A stretch of 64,000 nucleotides of DNA, from the NCBI RefSeq assembly GCF_003752135.1, contig NZ_RJVK01000003.1, forward strand, positions 168,064 through 232,063, read 5' to 3'. A model generated the notes under the pieces. The model saw only the letters and a list, made by a program, of their open reading frames with translations, was not told where the DNA came from and ran no database searches. The DNA is from Caminibacter pacificus (GTDB taxonomy: Bacteria > Campylobacterota > Campylobacteria > Campylobacterales > Nautiliaceae). Shown one piece after another: positions 26,264 to 34,800 of the stretch (within the stretch, counting starts at the first letter, position 1; every line of letters starts with the position of its first letter). The translations under genes were made by a program, and so were the position numbers.

Positions 26264-26564
26264 TCACCTTAAAAAAAGAGAACATTCATTTGCAATCTTT
26301 TTAAACCTTTCAACCTCTTTCATTCCAACTGACAAAGACAAATCATATTGCTCGTTTTGCAAAAAATTTATAAAATCCTCTTCATTTTCAATCAGTTTTT
26401 TTTTAAAATTTTAGGAGGTTTTTCTATTTCAACTAATTTCAAAATTTGCTAACTCTACTAACTTTATTATCTACAACAACTTTCATCCTATCATAACTTT
26501 GTAATACTCCTAATAAATCACACCAATACTCGATTGATATTCTATAGAAGTTACTTTTAATCAC
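26264..26564 (-). pseudogene. Decayed small gene with two single-base frameshifts
   Basis: Reading from a GTG at 26562-26564 (overlapping the previous stop), three consecutive frames join into one protein-like sequence: YRISIEYWCDLLGVLQSYDR, then KLVEIEKPPKILKK, then LIENEEDFINFLQ through KIANECSLFLR and a TGA. Each switch falls in a homopolymer (TTTT and a 9-A run). The length of 301 nt needs exactly two added bases to be divisible into 101 codons. It could be an inactivated immunity or accessory gene, or sequencing error. The family is not recognised. Confidence 0.5.
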
Positions 26565-26979
26565 TCTCTAAAGGATAGTCATAGAAAAAATTTTTATTTA
26601 TATTTTTTCTATCAAATTTTAATTTTTTATATATCTTTAAATATTCATTTAAACTTTCTTCCTTGTTTAAAATTTTTAATATATCAATAATGAACCCAAA
26701 TAAATATTTTTTTAAATAGTTTTTTTCATCTTTATTAAGTTTTTTATCACTCTCTATCATTAATAAAGCTCTCTGTAAAGTGTATAAAGAACTTTCAAAT
26801 TCTTTTAAAAAAAACTCACTTATTCCTTTATAAATATAAAGTGAATAATCCTTATCATTATACTTTTCCGCTTTAACAAAATTTTCATATGCACACAAAA
26901 AATCTTTTTTTATTAAACATTTTTTTGCTTTAAAATAATTATAAATATATAAACTTTTACTCATTACAAAATTCAACAT
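26557..26979 (-). CDS. TPR-like small protein in the Rhs array
   Basis: A 140-residue helical protein with spacing typical of tetratricopeptide repeats (KKDFLCAYENFVKAEKYN, then YIYKGISEFFLKEFESSLYTL). It has no clear signal peptide and is Lys-rich. ATG at 26979 with an AAGAG site overlaps the preceding membrane protein gene by 23 nt; an alternative ATG lies at 26964. It is probably an accessory or immunity gene of cassette 2. Confidence 0.55.
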   Translation of the reverse strand: MLNFVMSKSLYIYNYFKAKKCLIKKDFLCAYENFVKAEKYNDKDYSLYIYKGISEFFLKEFESSLYTLQRALLMIESDKKLNKDEKNYLKKYLFGFIIDILKILNKEESLNEYLKIYKKLKFDRKNINKNFFYDYPLESD

Positions 26980-27322
26980 AATACTCTTTTATCTTTTTAT
27001 TTTTACTGTCTTTATAAAAACTATTCTGACAAATATCACGTTTTATAGAAAAGCCGATAATATAAAACATCTCTTTCATAGTCGATATACTAAAAGGATT
27101 ATATTTTCGATTAATTATTTCTTTCGACATTGCCAATTTAAAATCACATAATTGATTCGTTTTTGAACTCAAATTATTTTCGTGCAACTTTTTTAAAATC
27201 AAACATTCGGTAATAGAACTAAGAGCATTAAATCTAACAGACTGATAAATAGAAAAAGAAACAAGCAAATAAATAAAAACAATAAAAATTACAAATACAA
27301 AAAACTTATTTACACGTTTCAT
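26957..27322 (-). CDS. Putative membrane-anchored immunity protein of cassette 2
   Basis: A 121-residue protein with one N-terminal transmembrane segment (residues ~7-27) and a ~95-residue domain with four cysteines (ITECLILKK, QLCDFKLA, RDICQN, EFCNE), probably periplasmic. Its start overlaps the end of the cassette 2 tip gene by 17 nt. The Cys-rich tip next door suggests a matching disulfide-containing pair. No family was recognised. Confidence 0.5.
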   Translation of the reverse strand: MKRVNKFFVFVIFIVFIYLLVSFSIYQSVRFNALSSITECLILKKLHENNLSSKTNQLCDFKLAMSKEIINRKYNPFSISTMKEMFYIIGFSIKRDICQNSFYKDSKNKKIKEYYVEFCNE

Positions 27323-27664
27323 TTTTATCTCCTTGTTTCCAACATTTTACATTATCAAACATACATTCTCCATACATCTCTGTTACAGCTTGCATACAAA
27401 TATACATACCAAATCCTGCATTTTTTATACAAAAATTTCTCCCTCTCTTTAAAATAAAATCACAATTCATATCACCATTCATTTTACATAATCCCAAAGC
27501 ATTACTGACTGCATTTTTAATACTATCTGCAACTTTCCCACTCGGATCCGTAAAATTAACCGGATTATCCCCTACGTATCTGTAAAAGTTAAAATCCCCA
27601 CTCGCAAAGCCTATCGGGTCTTCTGAGATGAATCTTTGAATCGTAGGGTCATAGTATCTTGCAA
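27306..27664 (-). pseudogene. Orphan Rhs C-terminal cassette 2 (core remnant plus Cys-rich tip)
   Basis: The frame opens right after a TAA with RYYDPTIQRFISEDPIG, runs through the core to DNPVNFTDPSGK, and continues into an ~80-residue tip with eight cysteines (for example CDFILKRGRNFC, GMYICMQ, YGECMFDNVKC). There is no own start codon, so it should be expressed only after transfer onto an intact rhs gene. The first Met is internal to the tip. The cysteine density is unlike the other tips and suggests an exported, disulfide-bonded domain. Confidence 0.65.
27537..27662 (-). repeat. Rhs core repeat copy 2 (126 bp)
   Basis: Matches the 3'-most ~120 bp of the full rhs core (32268-32387 region) without indels, ending within the codons for ARYYDP. 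It lies 14 nt after the stop codon of the gene at 27677. Confidence 0.78.
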
Positions 27665-27676
27665 TTTAATTATATA

Positions 27677-28156
27677 TTACATGCCTGAATTATGCCAAAC
27701 AAGTTTAATATTTTTTATATCACATCCGGTTATAATTATTATTCCATCAAGGTAATCAATATCTTTCTTTAATAAATAAAATCTTAAACTGAATTTATCT
27801 CCTTTATATGAAAAACTCGGCCCCTTAAAAAGAATCTTTTTATTTTTATAAATTCCATATACTTTAATTGGACATTTATTGAAATAATCATAAATTTTAT
27901 TACTTTCTGCTGAATCTACAAAATCTTGGAAATTATATATTTTAATTAAATTTCTTATATTACTTTTTGAAATATCAATTTCTAAGTTTGCATTAGGATT
28001 TATTACTGTTAATTTTTTTTCCCATACAAAAGGTTTTGTTTTTTTTATTGTAATATAATTGGGTGTTAATATTATAGAAGCCCCTAAAAACAATATTTTA
28101 AAAAATTCTGTCAAATCTAAAAAAATATTTTTCAAAACACTATTTTCCCTTATCAT
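27677..28156 (-). CDS. Putative membrane-anchored immunity protein of cassette 3
   Basis: A 159-residue protein with one hydrophobic segment (ILFLGASIILTPNYI, residues ~20-35) and a beta-rich ~115-residue domain. It begins 26 nt after the stop of the cassette 3 tip, so an immunity role is inferred from position. It ends just before the core remnant of cassette 2. No known family. Confidence 0.5.
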   Translation of the reverse strand: MIRENSVLKNIFLDLTEFFKILFLGASIILTPNYITIKKTKPFVWEKKLTVINPNANLEIDISKSNIRNLIKIYNFQDFVDSAESNKIYDYFNKCPIKVYGIYKNKKILFKGPSFSYKGDKFSLRFYLLKKDIDYLDGIIIITGCDIKNIKLVWHNSGM

Positions 28157-28182
28157 TTATCACAAAATAATTTAAATAAATT

Positions 28183-28725
28183 TTAAAACTTTCTTTTTAG
28201 ATGCAATATTATCGCTTTCAAAATAATATCTCTTGCATACGACTGACAATTTCTTGCCCCAAATGTATACATAACTGTACCTGGATAAGCTAAAACATTA
28301 TATTTTGGTTCCCCTTCTTCCTTTATTGCTTGGTAAACATCATTATCATATTCATCAGATAAAACAACTACACAACTATCTCTATTTGATAACTCACCAG
28401 AACTATCACCAATTTCAACACGTCCTTGGGACCATATCATATCTAAAAATGAATTTCCACCTGCTTGAAAGCTAAATATTTTATTATTTACTACTAAATA
28501 TTGATGACTTATTGGATTGTATATACTTCTATCTGGACCTTTCTTATCTCCTAATTTTCTAGAACAAAGCTTTGTCCATAATCCCCACGGGTCCACAAAA
28601 TTAACCGGATTATCCCCTACGTATCTGTAAAAGTTAAAATCCCCACTCGCAAAGCCTATTGGGTCTTCGCTTAGGAATCTTTGAATCGTAGGGTCATAGT
28701 ATCTGGCTCTATAGTAATAGTTCTT
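28183..28725 (-). pseudogene. Orphan Rhs C-terminal cassette 3 (papain-like tip)
   Basis: The core remnant runs into a ~137-residue tip after VDPWGLW. The tip has an early histidine in SHQYLVVNNKIF and a late cysteine in ARNCQSYARDI, the order expected of circularly permuted papain/NlpC-P60-like enzymes; this is a weak, motif-level inference. Near 28721 the core has lost 2 nt relative to the full gene, so the upstream core is out of frame. The tip alone could start at the GTG at 28596. It is likely a silent donor cassette. Confidence 0.6.
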
Positions 28726-28838
28726 CTGTGTCGTATTCTCTCCCGATGTATGTGTATGGGTTTTGAGTATCTTTTGTTTTTGTGTGTTTGATTATTCTAC
28801 CGTAATGGTTGTCGTATGTAAAGGTCTGACACTATTTA
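28582..28838 (-). repeat. Rhs core repeat copy 3 with CTGACACTATTTA junction
   Basis: 28582-28825 matches the rhs core 3' end with a 2-nt deletion near 28721 and scattered substitutions. Homology then stops at the same base as in copy 1 and the plus strand continues CTGACACTATTTA (28826-28838). Confidence 0.78.
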
Positions 28839-28861
28839 TTGTAATAAAACTTTTATTTTTA

Positions 28862-29179
28862 TTAATTTTTTTTATTATTAAATCTTTTTTGCGTCAACAT
28901 CAACAAAAGACAAGCAATGAAAAAATCAACGATAAACATAATAAAAAATGCAAAAACACCGCTAATTAAAACACTGAAATTTAAATTTAAAAACATTCCG
29001 AAAAGAAAAAAAATAATAATGGGAAAAAACATATAATGACAAACCAAAATTATTAATAGCAATATTCTATTTATCTTTATATATCTATCCCCAAGATATA
29101 CTATGTTCTTGCTAATGCTTCCAAACCATAAAAATTTAATAATTTTCAATATATATTTTATATATTCTAACATTGTCAT
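28862..29179 (-). CDS. Small membrane protein in cassette 4 region
   Basis: A 105-residue protein with two strongly hydrophobic hairpin segments (RILLLIILVCHYMFFPIIIFFLFG and a second near the C-terminus) and a basic tail. The start at 29179 overlaps the stop of the small gene at 29181 in a TAATATG arrangement; the longer frame begins at a TTG without a ribosome site. Probably an immunity or accessory protein against a membrane-acting tip. Confidence 0.45.
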   Translation of the reverse strand: MTMLEYIKYILKIIKFLWFGSISKNIVYLGDRYIKINRILLLIILVCHYMFFPIIIFFLFGMFLNLNFSVLISGVFAFFIMFIVDFFIACLLLMLTQKRFNNKKN

Positions 29180-29180
29180 A

Positions 29181-29354
29181 TTAATATCCCAATATAATTT
29201 TTCTTGCAAATAAATTTATATCATGATTTTTATATGATATAACTTTATTTAAATTATCATTTGAAATTATAATAATATGAAAACCTTTATAATTTTTCTC
29301 ATTTTTAAACATAATAAATAAGCAATCTTTTAATTTTACACTAATATTCAACAC
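29181..29354 (-). CDS. Short ORF (57 codons), possible immunity fragment
   Basis: A short frame starting at GTG (or the next codon, TTG) after an AGGGGAT ribosome-like site. It has a Lys/Asn/Ile-rich composition like its neighbours (VKLKDCLFIMFKNEKNYKGF...) and stops in TAATATG at the start of the next gene. It fills what would otherwise be a 187-bp gap. No family is recognised; it could be the tail of a decayed immunity gene. Confidence 0.35.
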   Translation of the reverse strand: MLNISVKLKDCLFIMFKNEKNYKGFHIIIISNDNLNKVISYKNHDINLFARKIILGY

Positions 29355-29395
29355 AACTATCCCCTAATAACTCTTGTAAACTCTAAACTTTAACA

Positions 29396-29767
29396 TCATA
29401 CAACATAATCGATACTAATTGTAATATCTTCAGGAAAATCATCAATTAATAAAATTACATTTTTATTATTATCTATCAAATAAAAACTTTCTATTAAATT
29501 TTCAGATATAAAACTATAAAAGTTCTCTTTTAGTTTTTTTGATACAAACACAAGATATTTATTGTTTTCAATGTTAATTATTTCTCTAAATTCAGATAAA
29601 TTTGTTATCTCTCCCACAATATAAATATAAAAACTCTCTCTCATTATTTTATCAACAAAAGTCACTAACTTTTTTACATTACCAATATATACCCCATCAA
29701 TTCTATTTGGTGGTATATAATTTTCAATATTTAAACAAATTTTTATGATTTCATTTGTATCTTTCAT
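29396..29767 (-). CDS. Putative immunity protein of cassette 4
   Basis: A 123-residue, soluble, acidic protein without signal or membrane segment. Its ATG overlaps the cassette 4 tip stop by 4 nt (ATGA), so the pair is translationally coupled. A soluble immunity partner fits a tip that acts in the cytoplasm. Family not recognised. Confidence 0.6.
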   Translation of the reverse strand: MKDTNEIIKICLNIENYIPPNRIDGVYIGNVKKLVTFVDKIMRESFYIYIVGEITNLSEFREIINIENNKYLVFVSKKLKENFYSFISENLIESFYLIDNNKNVILLIDDFPEDITISIDYVV

Positions 29768-30174
29768 TGTTTTTGACCTTTTTTCGGATATTTTCCATAT
29801 TTTAACGGATACTTTGGTCCATATGGAATTCTTATAGGTGGTGTATTTTTGCCTGTAAGTTTATGAGTTTGAAACTGAATATGTTTCCTCCAAGCAGGAT
29901 TTTTTTTAGTTCCAAAATTATGGTGAGCATTATGAAAAAAACCACTTTTTGGTCTTGTATCTTTTAAAAACTTAGGTCCTATCAAATACATCCCGAATTC
30001 ATTCATCGGTGTCATTCCACTATATACATCATTTTCAGTTTCAGGTGCGTTTAAATAACTATCCATAAATACTAACACTATCGGAATAACTATTACAGGA
30101 TTCTCCCCACTCGGATCCGTAAAATTAACCGGATTGTCACCTATGTATCTGTAAAAGTTAAAATTAACTGAAAA
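29764..30174 (-). pseudogene. Orphan Rhs C-terminal cassette 4 (His/Lys-rich tip)
   Basis: Only about 20 core codons remain (FNFYRYIGDNPVNFTDPSGE). They are open in frame directly after the TAATAA stops of the upstream immunity gene. The ~117-residue tip carries a dense basic region with histidines, GFFHNAHHNFG, AWRKHIQFQTHKL, and a Pro/Gly/Tyr/Lys-rich end. Such clusters are common in nuclease toxins, but I cannot assign a family. The cytoplasmic-type partner at 29396 supports an intracellular target. Confidence 0.62.
30103..30164 (-). repeat. Rhs core repeat copy 4 (~62 bp)
   Basis: Matches the last ~60 bp of the core up to the DPSG junction. It lies 13 nt after the stop codon of the gene at 30178. 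Confidence 0.7.
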
Positions 30175-30177
30175 TTA

Positions 30178-30795
30178 TTATCTTCTTATAAACAAACCAA
30201 ATTCGTTAGCTTTTTTTTTATATTTAATCAGTTTTTCTTCACTATTAATATAAATTGGTAATACCATATCATAACCATAGCTAATAAATATATCTATGTT
30301 ATCAAAATATATAATTCCACTAATTGCTTCCCTCAAAAATCCTTTAATAAAAAAATTAAAAAGAATTTCATCATTTATATGATATATATTTGAATTAAAA
30401 AAGTTTTTATATAAATTTAATATAATATATTTATCTATTTGGTCCATCCTGTTAATCTTATCTAAACAAATTTCGATATCAGAAAAATCTGTTCCTAAAT
30501 CAAAAAGTTTAGCTTGGGATGAATTCTTTTTAAAAATAATTTGTAAAAATTTAATATATTTATTTTCTTCTTTTAATCTACAAAACTCATTATCAATAAT
30601 TTTTAATTTAATATCTTCTTCTTCTTCTAAAGTTTCAGGAAATTGATCCAATAAATACATTTTATATTTTTTATTTTTAAAAAATAATTCATTATCATAA
30701 ACTTTTAATTTTGCATCTGTAAATGAAAAATCTGGTTTTAAATTTGGAATTTCACAATTTTTTTTAATCTGCAATTCTATTTCCATTTTCATCAT
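30178..30795 (-). CDS. Putative immunity protein of cassette 5
   Basis: A 205-residue, acidic, soluble protein starting MMKMEIELQ. The ATG at 30793-30795 is preceded by AGAAGG. The open frame extends upstream, but that part overlaps the toxin tip out of frame and has the tip's Gly/Lys-rich composition. The start lies 32 nt inside the tip gene, a tight toxin-immunity overlap. It has no signal peptide, so a cytoplasmic target is likely. Family not recognised. Confidence 0.6.
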   Translation of the reverse strand: MMKMEIELQIKKNCEIPNLKPDFSFTDAKLKVYDNELFFKNKKYKMYLLDQFPETLEEEEDIKLKIIDNEFCRLKEENKYIKFLQIIFKKNSSQAKLFDLGTDFSDIEICLDKINRMDQIDKYIILNLYKNFFNSNIYHINDEILFNFFIKGFLREAISGIIYFDNIDIFISYGYDMVLPIYINSEEKLIKYKKKANEFGLFIRR

Positions 30796-31168
30796 AAGAC
30801 CCTTCTCTTTTTTTACCTTTCCTCCACTCTCTTTCATTTTTCCACCTTTTCCATTTTCTACCTCCATGCCCAGCTAAGTCTTTTTCCCAAACCGATCCAT
30901 CTTTCGGGTTCTTAAATCCAGGTCTCTTTTGATTTCCTTTTTTTAATCTTGGCCATTTTGTCGGATCAAATTCTTCCGAATAACAAACACCTATACCTAT
31001 TTCATCATCTGCATGAAAATACTCATAAATACCATATCCGGCTATTGCAAGAGTTGTAGCACCTAATACTGCCCACCCGACAGGATTAGTATACAATAAT
31101 GGATCACCATATATGAGTGCTGCAAACTCCCCACTCGGATCCGTAAAATTAACCGGATTATCCCCTGC
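30764..31168 (-). pseudogene. Orphan Rhs C-terminal cassette 5 (basic nuclease-like tip)
   Basis: Only 13 core codons are left (YAGDNPVNFTDPSGE), opening after an in-frame TAG. The ~120-residue tip begins with a hydrophobic stretch (GWAVLGATTLAIAGYGIYEYF) and ends in a basic module KRPGFKNPKDGSVWEKD, HGGRKWKRWKN. It loosely recalls basic C-terminal nuclease modules of polymorphic toxins, but the family assignment is weak. Translation of the tip alone could begin at a TTG at 31096. Confidence 0.62.
31127..31166 (-). repeat. Rhs core repeat copy 5 (~40 bp)
   Basis: The shortest core remnant: 40 bp covering the GDNPVNFTDPSGE codons. Homology stops after TCCCCT on the plus strand. Confidence 0.65.
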
Positions 31169-31212
31169 ATATAACTAAAATTCTTCTTTTTATTATACTT
31201 TATGTAAATATC

Positions 31213-31488
31213 TCATTTACATCTCACAAAGCTACAAAGATATGTATTAATTATTTCAAATAAATATTTTATCCACAAAAACAAACATCCCTCATCTTTA
31301 AAATATAAAAACCAAACAGCAATAATTAATATTATCATACCTACTAAAAAATTGACAAAAACGTTTTTCTTATTCATATTGTTTAAAAAATATACTACAT
31401 TTTTACACATTTTATTTGCCCCGAACATAAGCAAATAAATCATCATAAAAACTAAAAAAAGATTTATTATTTTCTCATAAGTTTCCAT
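31213..31488 (-). CDS. Small membrane protein, immunity-like
   Basis: A 91-residue protein with two hydrophobic spans. Its C-terminal WFLYFKDEGCLFLWIKYL resembles the ends of the 31514 and 23024 products, so all three belong to one immunity-like family. I use the ATG at 31486-31488; a TTG at 31521 overlapping the upstream stop is possible. It is the second of two such genes after the full rhs toxin. Confidence 0.5.
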   Translation of the reverse strand: METYEKIINLFLVFMMIYLLMFGANKMCKNVVYFLNNMNKKNVFVNFLVGMIILIIAVWFLYFKDEGCLFLWIKYLFEIINTYLCSFVRCK

Positions 31489-31513
31489 ATTGATTATTAA
31501 AACTATAAAATGT

Positions 31514-31837
31514 CTATCCAAAAATAAGATGTTTTAAATAATCTATCCACAATAACAATAAACCACCTTTAAAATAAAACAAAATATATATCGTCCCACT
31601 TATCATAACAATACCCATAAATAATATTTCTATAAATAAATACTTAACCCCCTCTCCTTTAAAAAGATAATCTTTTGAAGTAAATTTAAATAATCCGTAT
31701 TCCTTAAAAGCATCATAAGCTTTACATAAAATATATATTCCCACAGGTATTCCTATAAAAACACATGCAAATGTAAATATCCCATTTATTATTAAATTAA
31801 TGATATCCAATGAATATAATATATTATTGGTTTGCAA
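31514..31837 (-). CDS. Membrane immunity protein of the full-length Rhs toxin (putative)
   Basis: A 107-residue protein with about three hydrophobic segments. It starts at TTG (31835-31837), overlapping the rhs stop by 14 nt. An AGGAGG ribosome site inside the last rhs codons, 5 nt before the TTG, fixes this start. Position and membrane character make it the likely cognate immunity protein for the hydrophobic, glycine-rich Rhs tip. Paralogues are at 31213 and 23024. Confidence 0.6.
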   Translation of the reverse strand: MQTNNILYSLDIINLIINGIFTFACVFIGIPVGIYILCKAYDAFKEYGLFKFTSKDYLFKGEGVKYLFIEILFMGIVMISGTIYILFYFKGGLLLLWIDYLKHLIFG

Positions 31838-34800
31838 CCACTCCTCCTATTACTGATCCTATTGCTGTTCCTTCTTTTTCATAATGAGATGGAGGTACCT
31901 TTTTAAACTCATATTTCATTATATCAACAGGTCTATACAACATACCACCAATTCTTCCTCCACTATATCCAATACTTCCACCAATGCCACCTAATACACC
32001 GCTTCTCCATAATTGATTAAAATCAAACCCATTAAAACACGGATTATCCAATTGCTGATATCCATTATTAATCATATTTGCAACTGAACCAAAGAAAAAT
32101 GCTTTTATAAATGTACTTCCATATCCTCCCAATGCTCCTGTAGCTGTAGCAACTAAAAGTCGTTTAATGCTTCTTTCATTAAATCCTAATATTCCTTGCT
32201 TATATTGATTATACACTTCATATCCCAAACCAATTATGGCACCAATTAAATTTGCAATCCACTCCCCACTCGGATCCGTAAAATTAACCGGATTGTCACC
32301 TACGTATCTGTAAAAGTTAAAATCTCCTGAGGTAAAGCCTATCGGGTCCTCGCTTATGAATCTTTGAATCGTAGGGTCATAGTATCTCGCTCTATAGTAA
32401 TACAGCTCTTCCTTATCATATTCCCTTCCGGTGTATGTGTATGGGTTGTTTGTTTCTTTTGTCTTTGTATGTTTAATTATTCTACCGTAATGGTTGTCGT
32501 ATGTAAAGGTTTCAACTACGTTACCGTCTTGGTCCGTTAGGGCAAGTATGCTTCCCTGGTGGTCTCTATGGTAATAGTATGTTCCTTCACTTGTTGTTAT
32601 GCTTAATGGTGTGTCTATGCCGTCATAGTGGGTTATGTATGCTTTTTCGTTTTTGTTACTGTCAAGTACGGCTATTATGTCGTTTTCATTATAGACATAA
32701 TACTCTTTTTGGCCGTTTGTTGTTTTTGATATTCTTCTGCCTAAAGGGTCGTATTCGTATGTTATGAGGGTGATTGTGTTATTGTTTTCGTCTTGTTTTT
32801 CATATTTTATCAGTCTGTTTCTTGTGTCAAACGTATAATATGATGTGGTTTTGTTAATTTTATCCTGTTTGGTTTTGATATTGCCTGATGAGTCGTATGT
32901 TATATCGTATTTGTCGTTTGATAAGAGACGATTCGTTTTGGTATCGTATTTTGCATTGTCATTTAATATATTCCCCGCTTTGTCATAATCAAACGTATCG
33001 TTTGAAGCTTTTATAAGTTTGCCTTCCAAGTCATAACTGTAAGCGATATCGTTTTTTGAAATTATAAAAGAGCTTTTGTCATACGTATAGTTTAGATTGA
33101 TATCGGCTGTTTTTAGGTTTATTAGATTATAGATTGAGTTATACGAATACTGCTCTTTCGTATTGTTAGGATATATTGTCTCTTTTAATATTCCGTTAGG
33201 GTCATATGCAAAAGAAATATCGTCTATTTGACTCGGAAGTCCTAAAGAATCTCTTTTTATTAATGTAGTATGATTATTGAACGTTATTGATGTAAGATAT
33301 GAATCTTTGTCGTATGTTTTTGATACTTCTATGCCGTTTTGAAGCTCTTTTATTATTCTTGAAGCTTTGTCGTATGTAAACTCAACCGTTGAGATGTTGT
33401 TTTGAAGTTTGGTGACTCTGCCGTTTAGGTCATACGTAAACGTTACACTCTGGCCGTTAATATCCTCTTTTGTTATCTCTTTTGCTTTGTCGTAAGTATA
33501 TGAAACCGTTTTGCCGTCATATCTTTCTATACGGTTTATCGTATTGTCTTTGTTGTAATAGTACGTAGTGATTGTACTATCTGGTCTTGTGATTGTGGCA
33601 ACTCTTCCGTAATTATCATACGTATACGTCGTAGTATTGCTTATCGGGTCTGTTATACTTAAAAGTCTTGAAGCTTTGTCATACGAATATGTAACTCTGT
33701 TTCCGAACGTATTCGTGCTTGTAAGTATATTGTCCATATCATCATACTGATATGCAACTCCTCTGCCCTCTCCATCCGTTGTCTTGATTACTCTTCCTAA
33801 ATCATCATATTCTATCGTTTGAGTATTCCCCAACGCATCCGTTATACTAACGGGCAGATTGAATTCATTGTATGCAATTTGTGTTTTGTTTCCGAGACTG
33901 TCCGTTATTTCTACTACATTACCTCTCTCGTCGTATTTGAACGTCTTTACGTTGCCTTTCGGGTCGGTGATTTTTATCGGGTTGTAGTGAGAATCGTATT
34001 CAATACTTACCACCCTACCTTCGGCAGATGTGATTTTTACCGGATAGTTCGTCTCACCTAAATATTCGTATTTGGTAACATTACCCAGTTCATCCGTTTT
34101 TTCTATTACTCTTCCTAATGAATCTTTCGTATATGTGACTTTTGAACCATCTGGTTTTATATATCCTATAAATCTATAATTATCGTCATATAATATTTGA
34201 GTCACTCTACCAAGAGGATCTGTTTTTTTAGTAATAAGTCCGGCATCGTTCCATTCGGCTTTATACACGCTTCCTACCGAATCGGTCTTTTGAGCCGTAT
34301 TGCCGTTAAAAGAATATGTATATACGTTCTCACCCTCACTATAAGTTCTGACTTTCGACCCGTTATACGTAACTTTTATTACAGGTATTCCCTCAGGGTC
34401 GGTTTCGCTCGTAAGCTGTGAATAAACCTCGCTATCGGCATACGGAGAGTAGTCTTGGTACGTATATTCCGTAGTACCGCCTAAAGGATTGGTTACCGCT
34501 ACTAAATTTCCTTTGTCGTCATATTCATAACTCCAACTACGACCCGTTTTATCAAACACTCTTTTTACAAATCCGTTATCGTCATATTCGAAATTCAACT
34601 CTTGAGATAAAGTATATACTTTTAACAAATATCCGTTGTCATCATATTCATAACTTATTTCATTCCCGTTTTTATCCACTATTTTTAAAATCTTCCCGCA
34701 ATCTTTTGAAAAAATGTATTTAGTGTTCGTAGGAGTTATTAAAACTATGTCGTTTTTTAATTTATTGTATTTATTATCAGTATATACAAGAGGCTCAATT

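Noticed and set aside
24639..32510. Repeated ~40-250 bp segments considered as CRISPR or insertion-sequence repeats
   Set aside because: They differ in length, are coding in frame, and each ends at the Rhs DPSG junction; they are Rhs core remnants.
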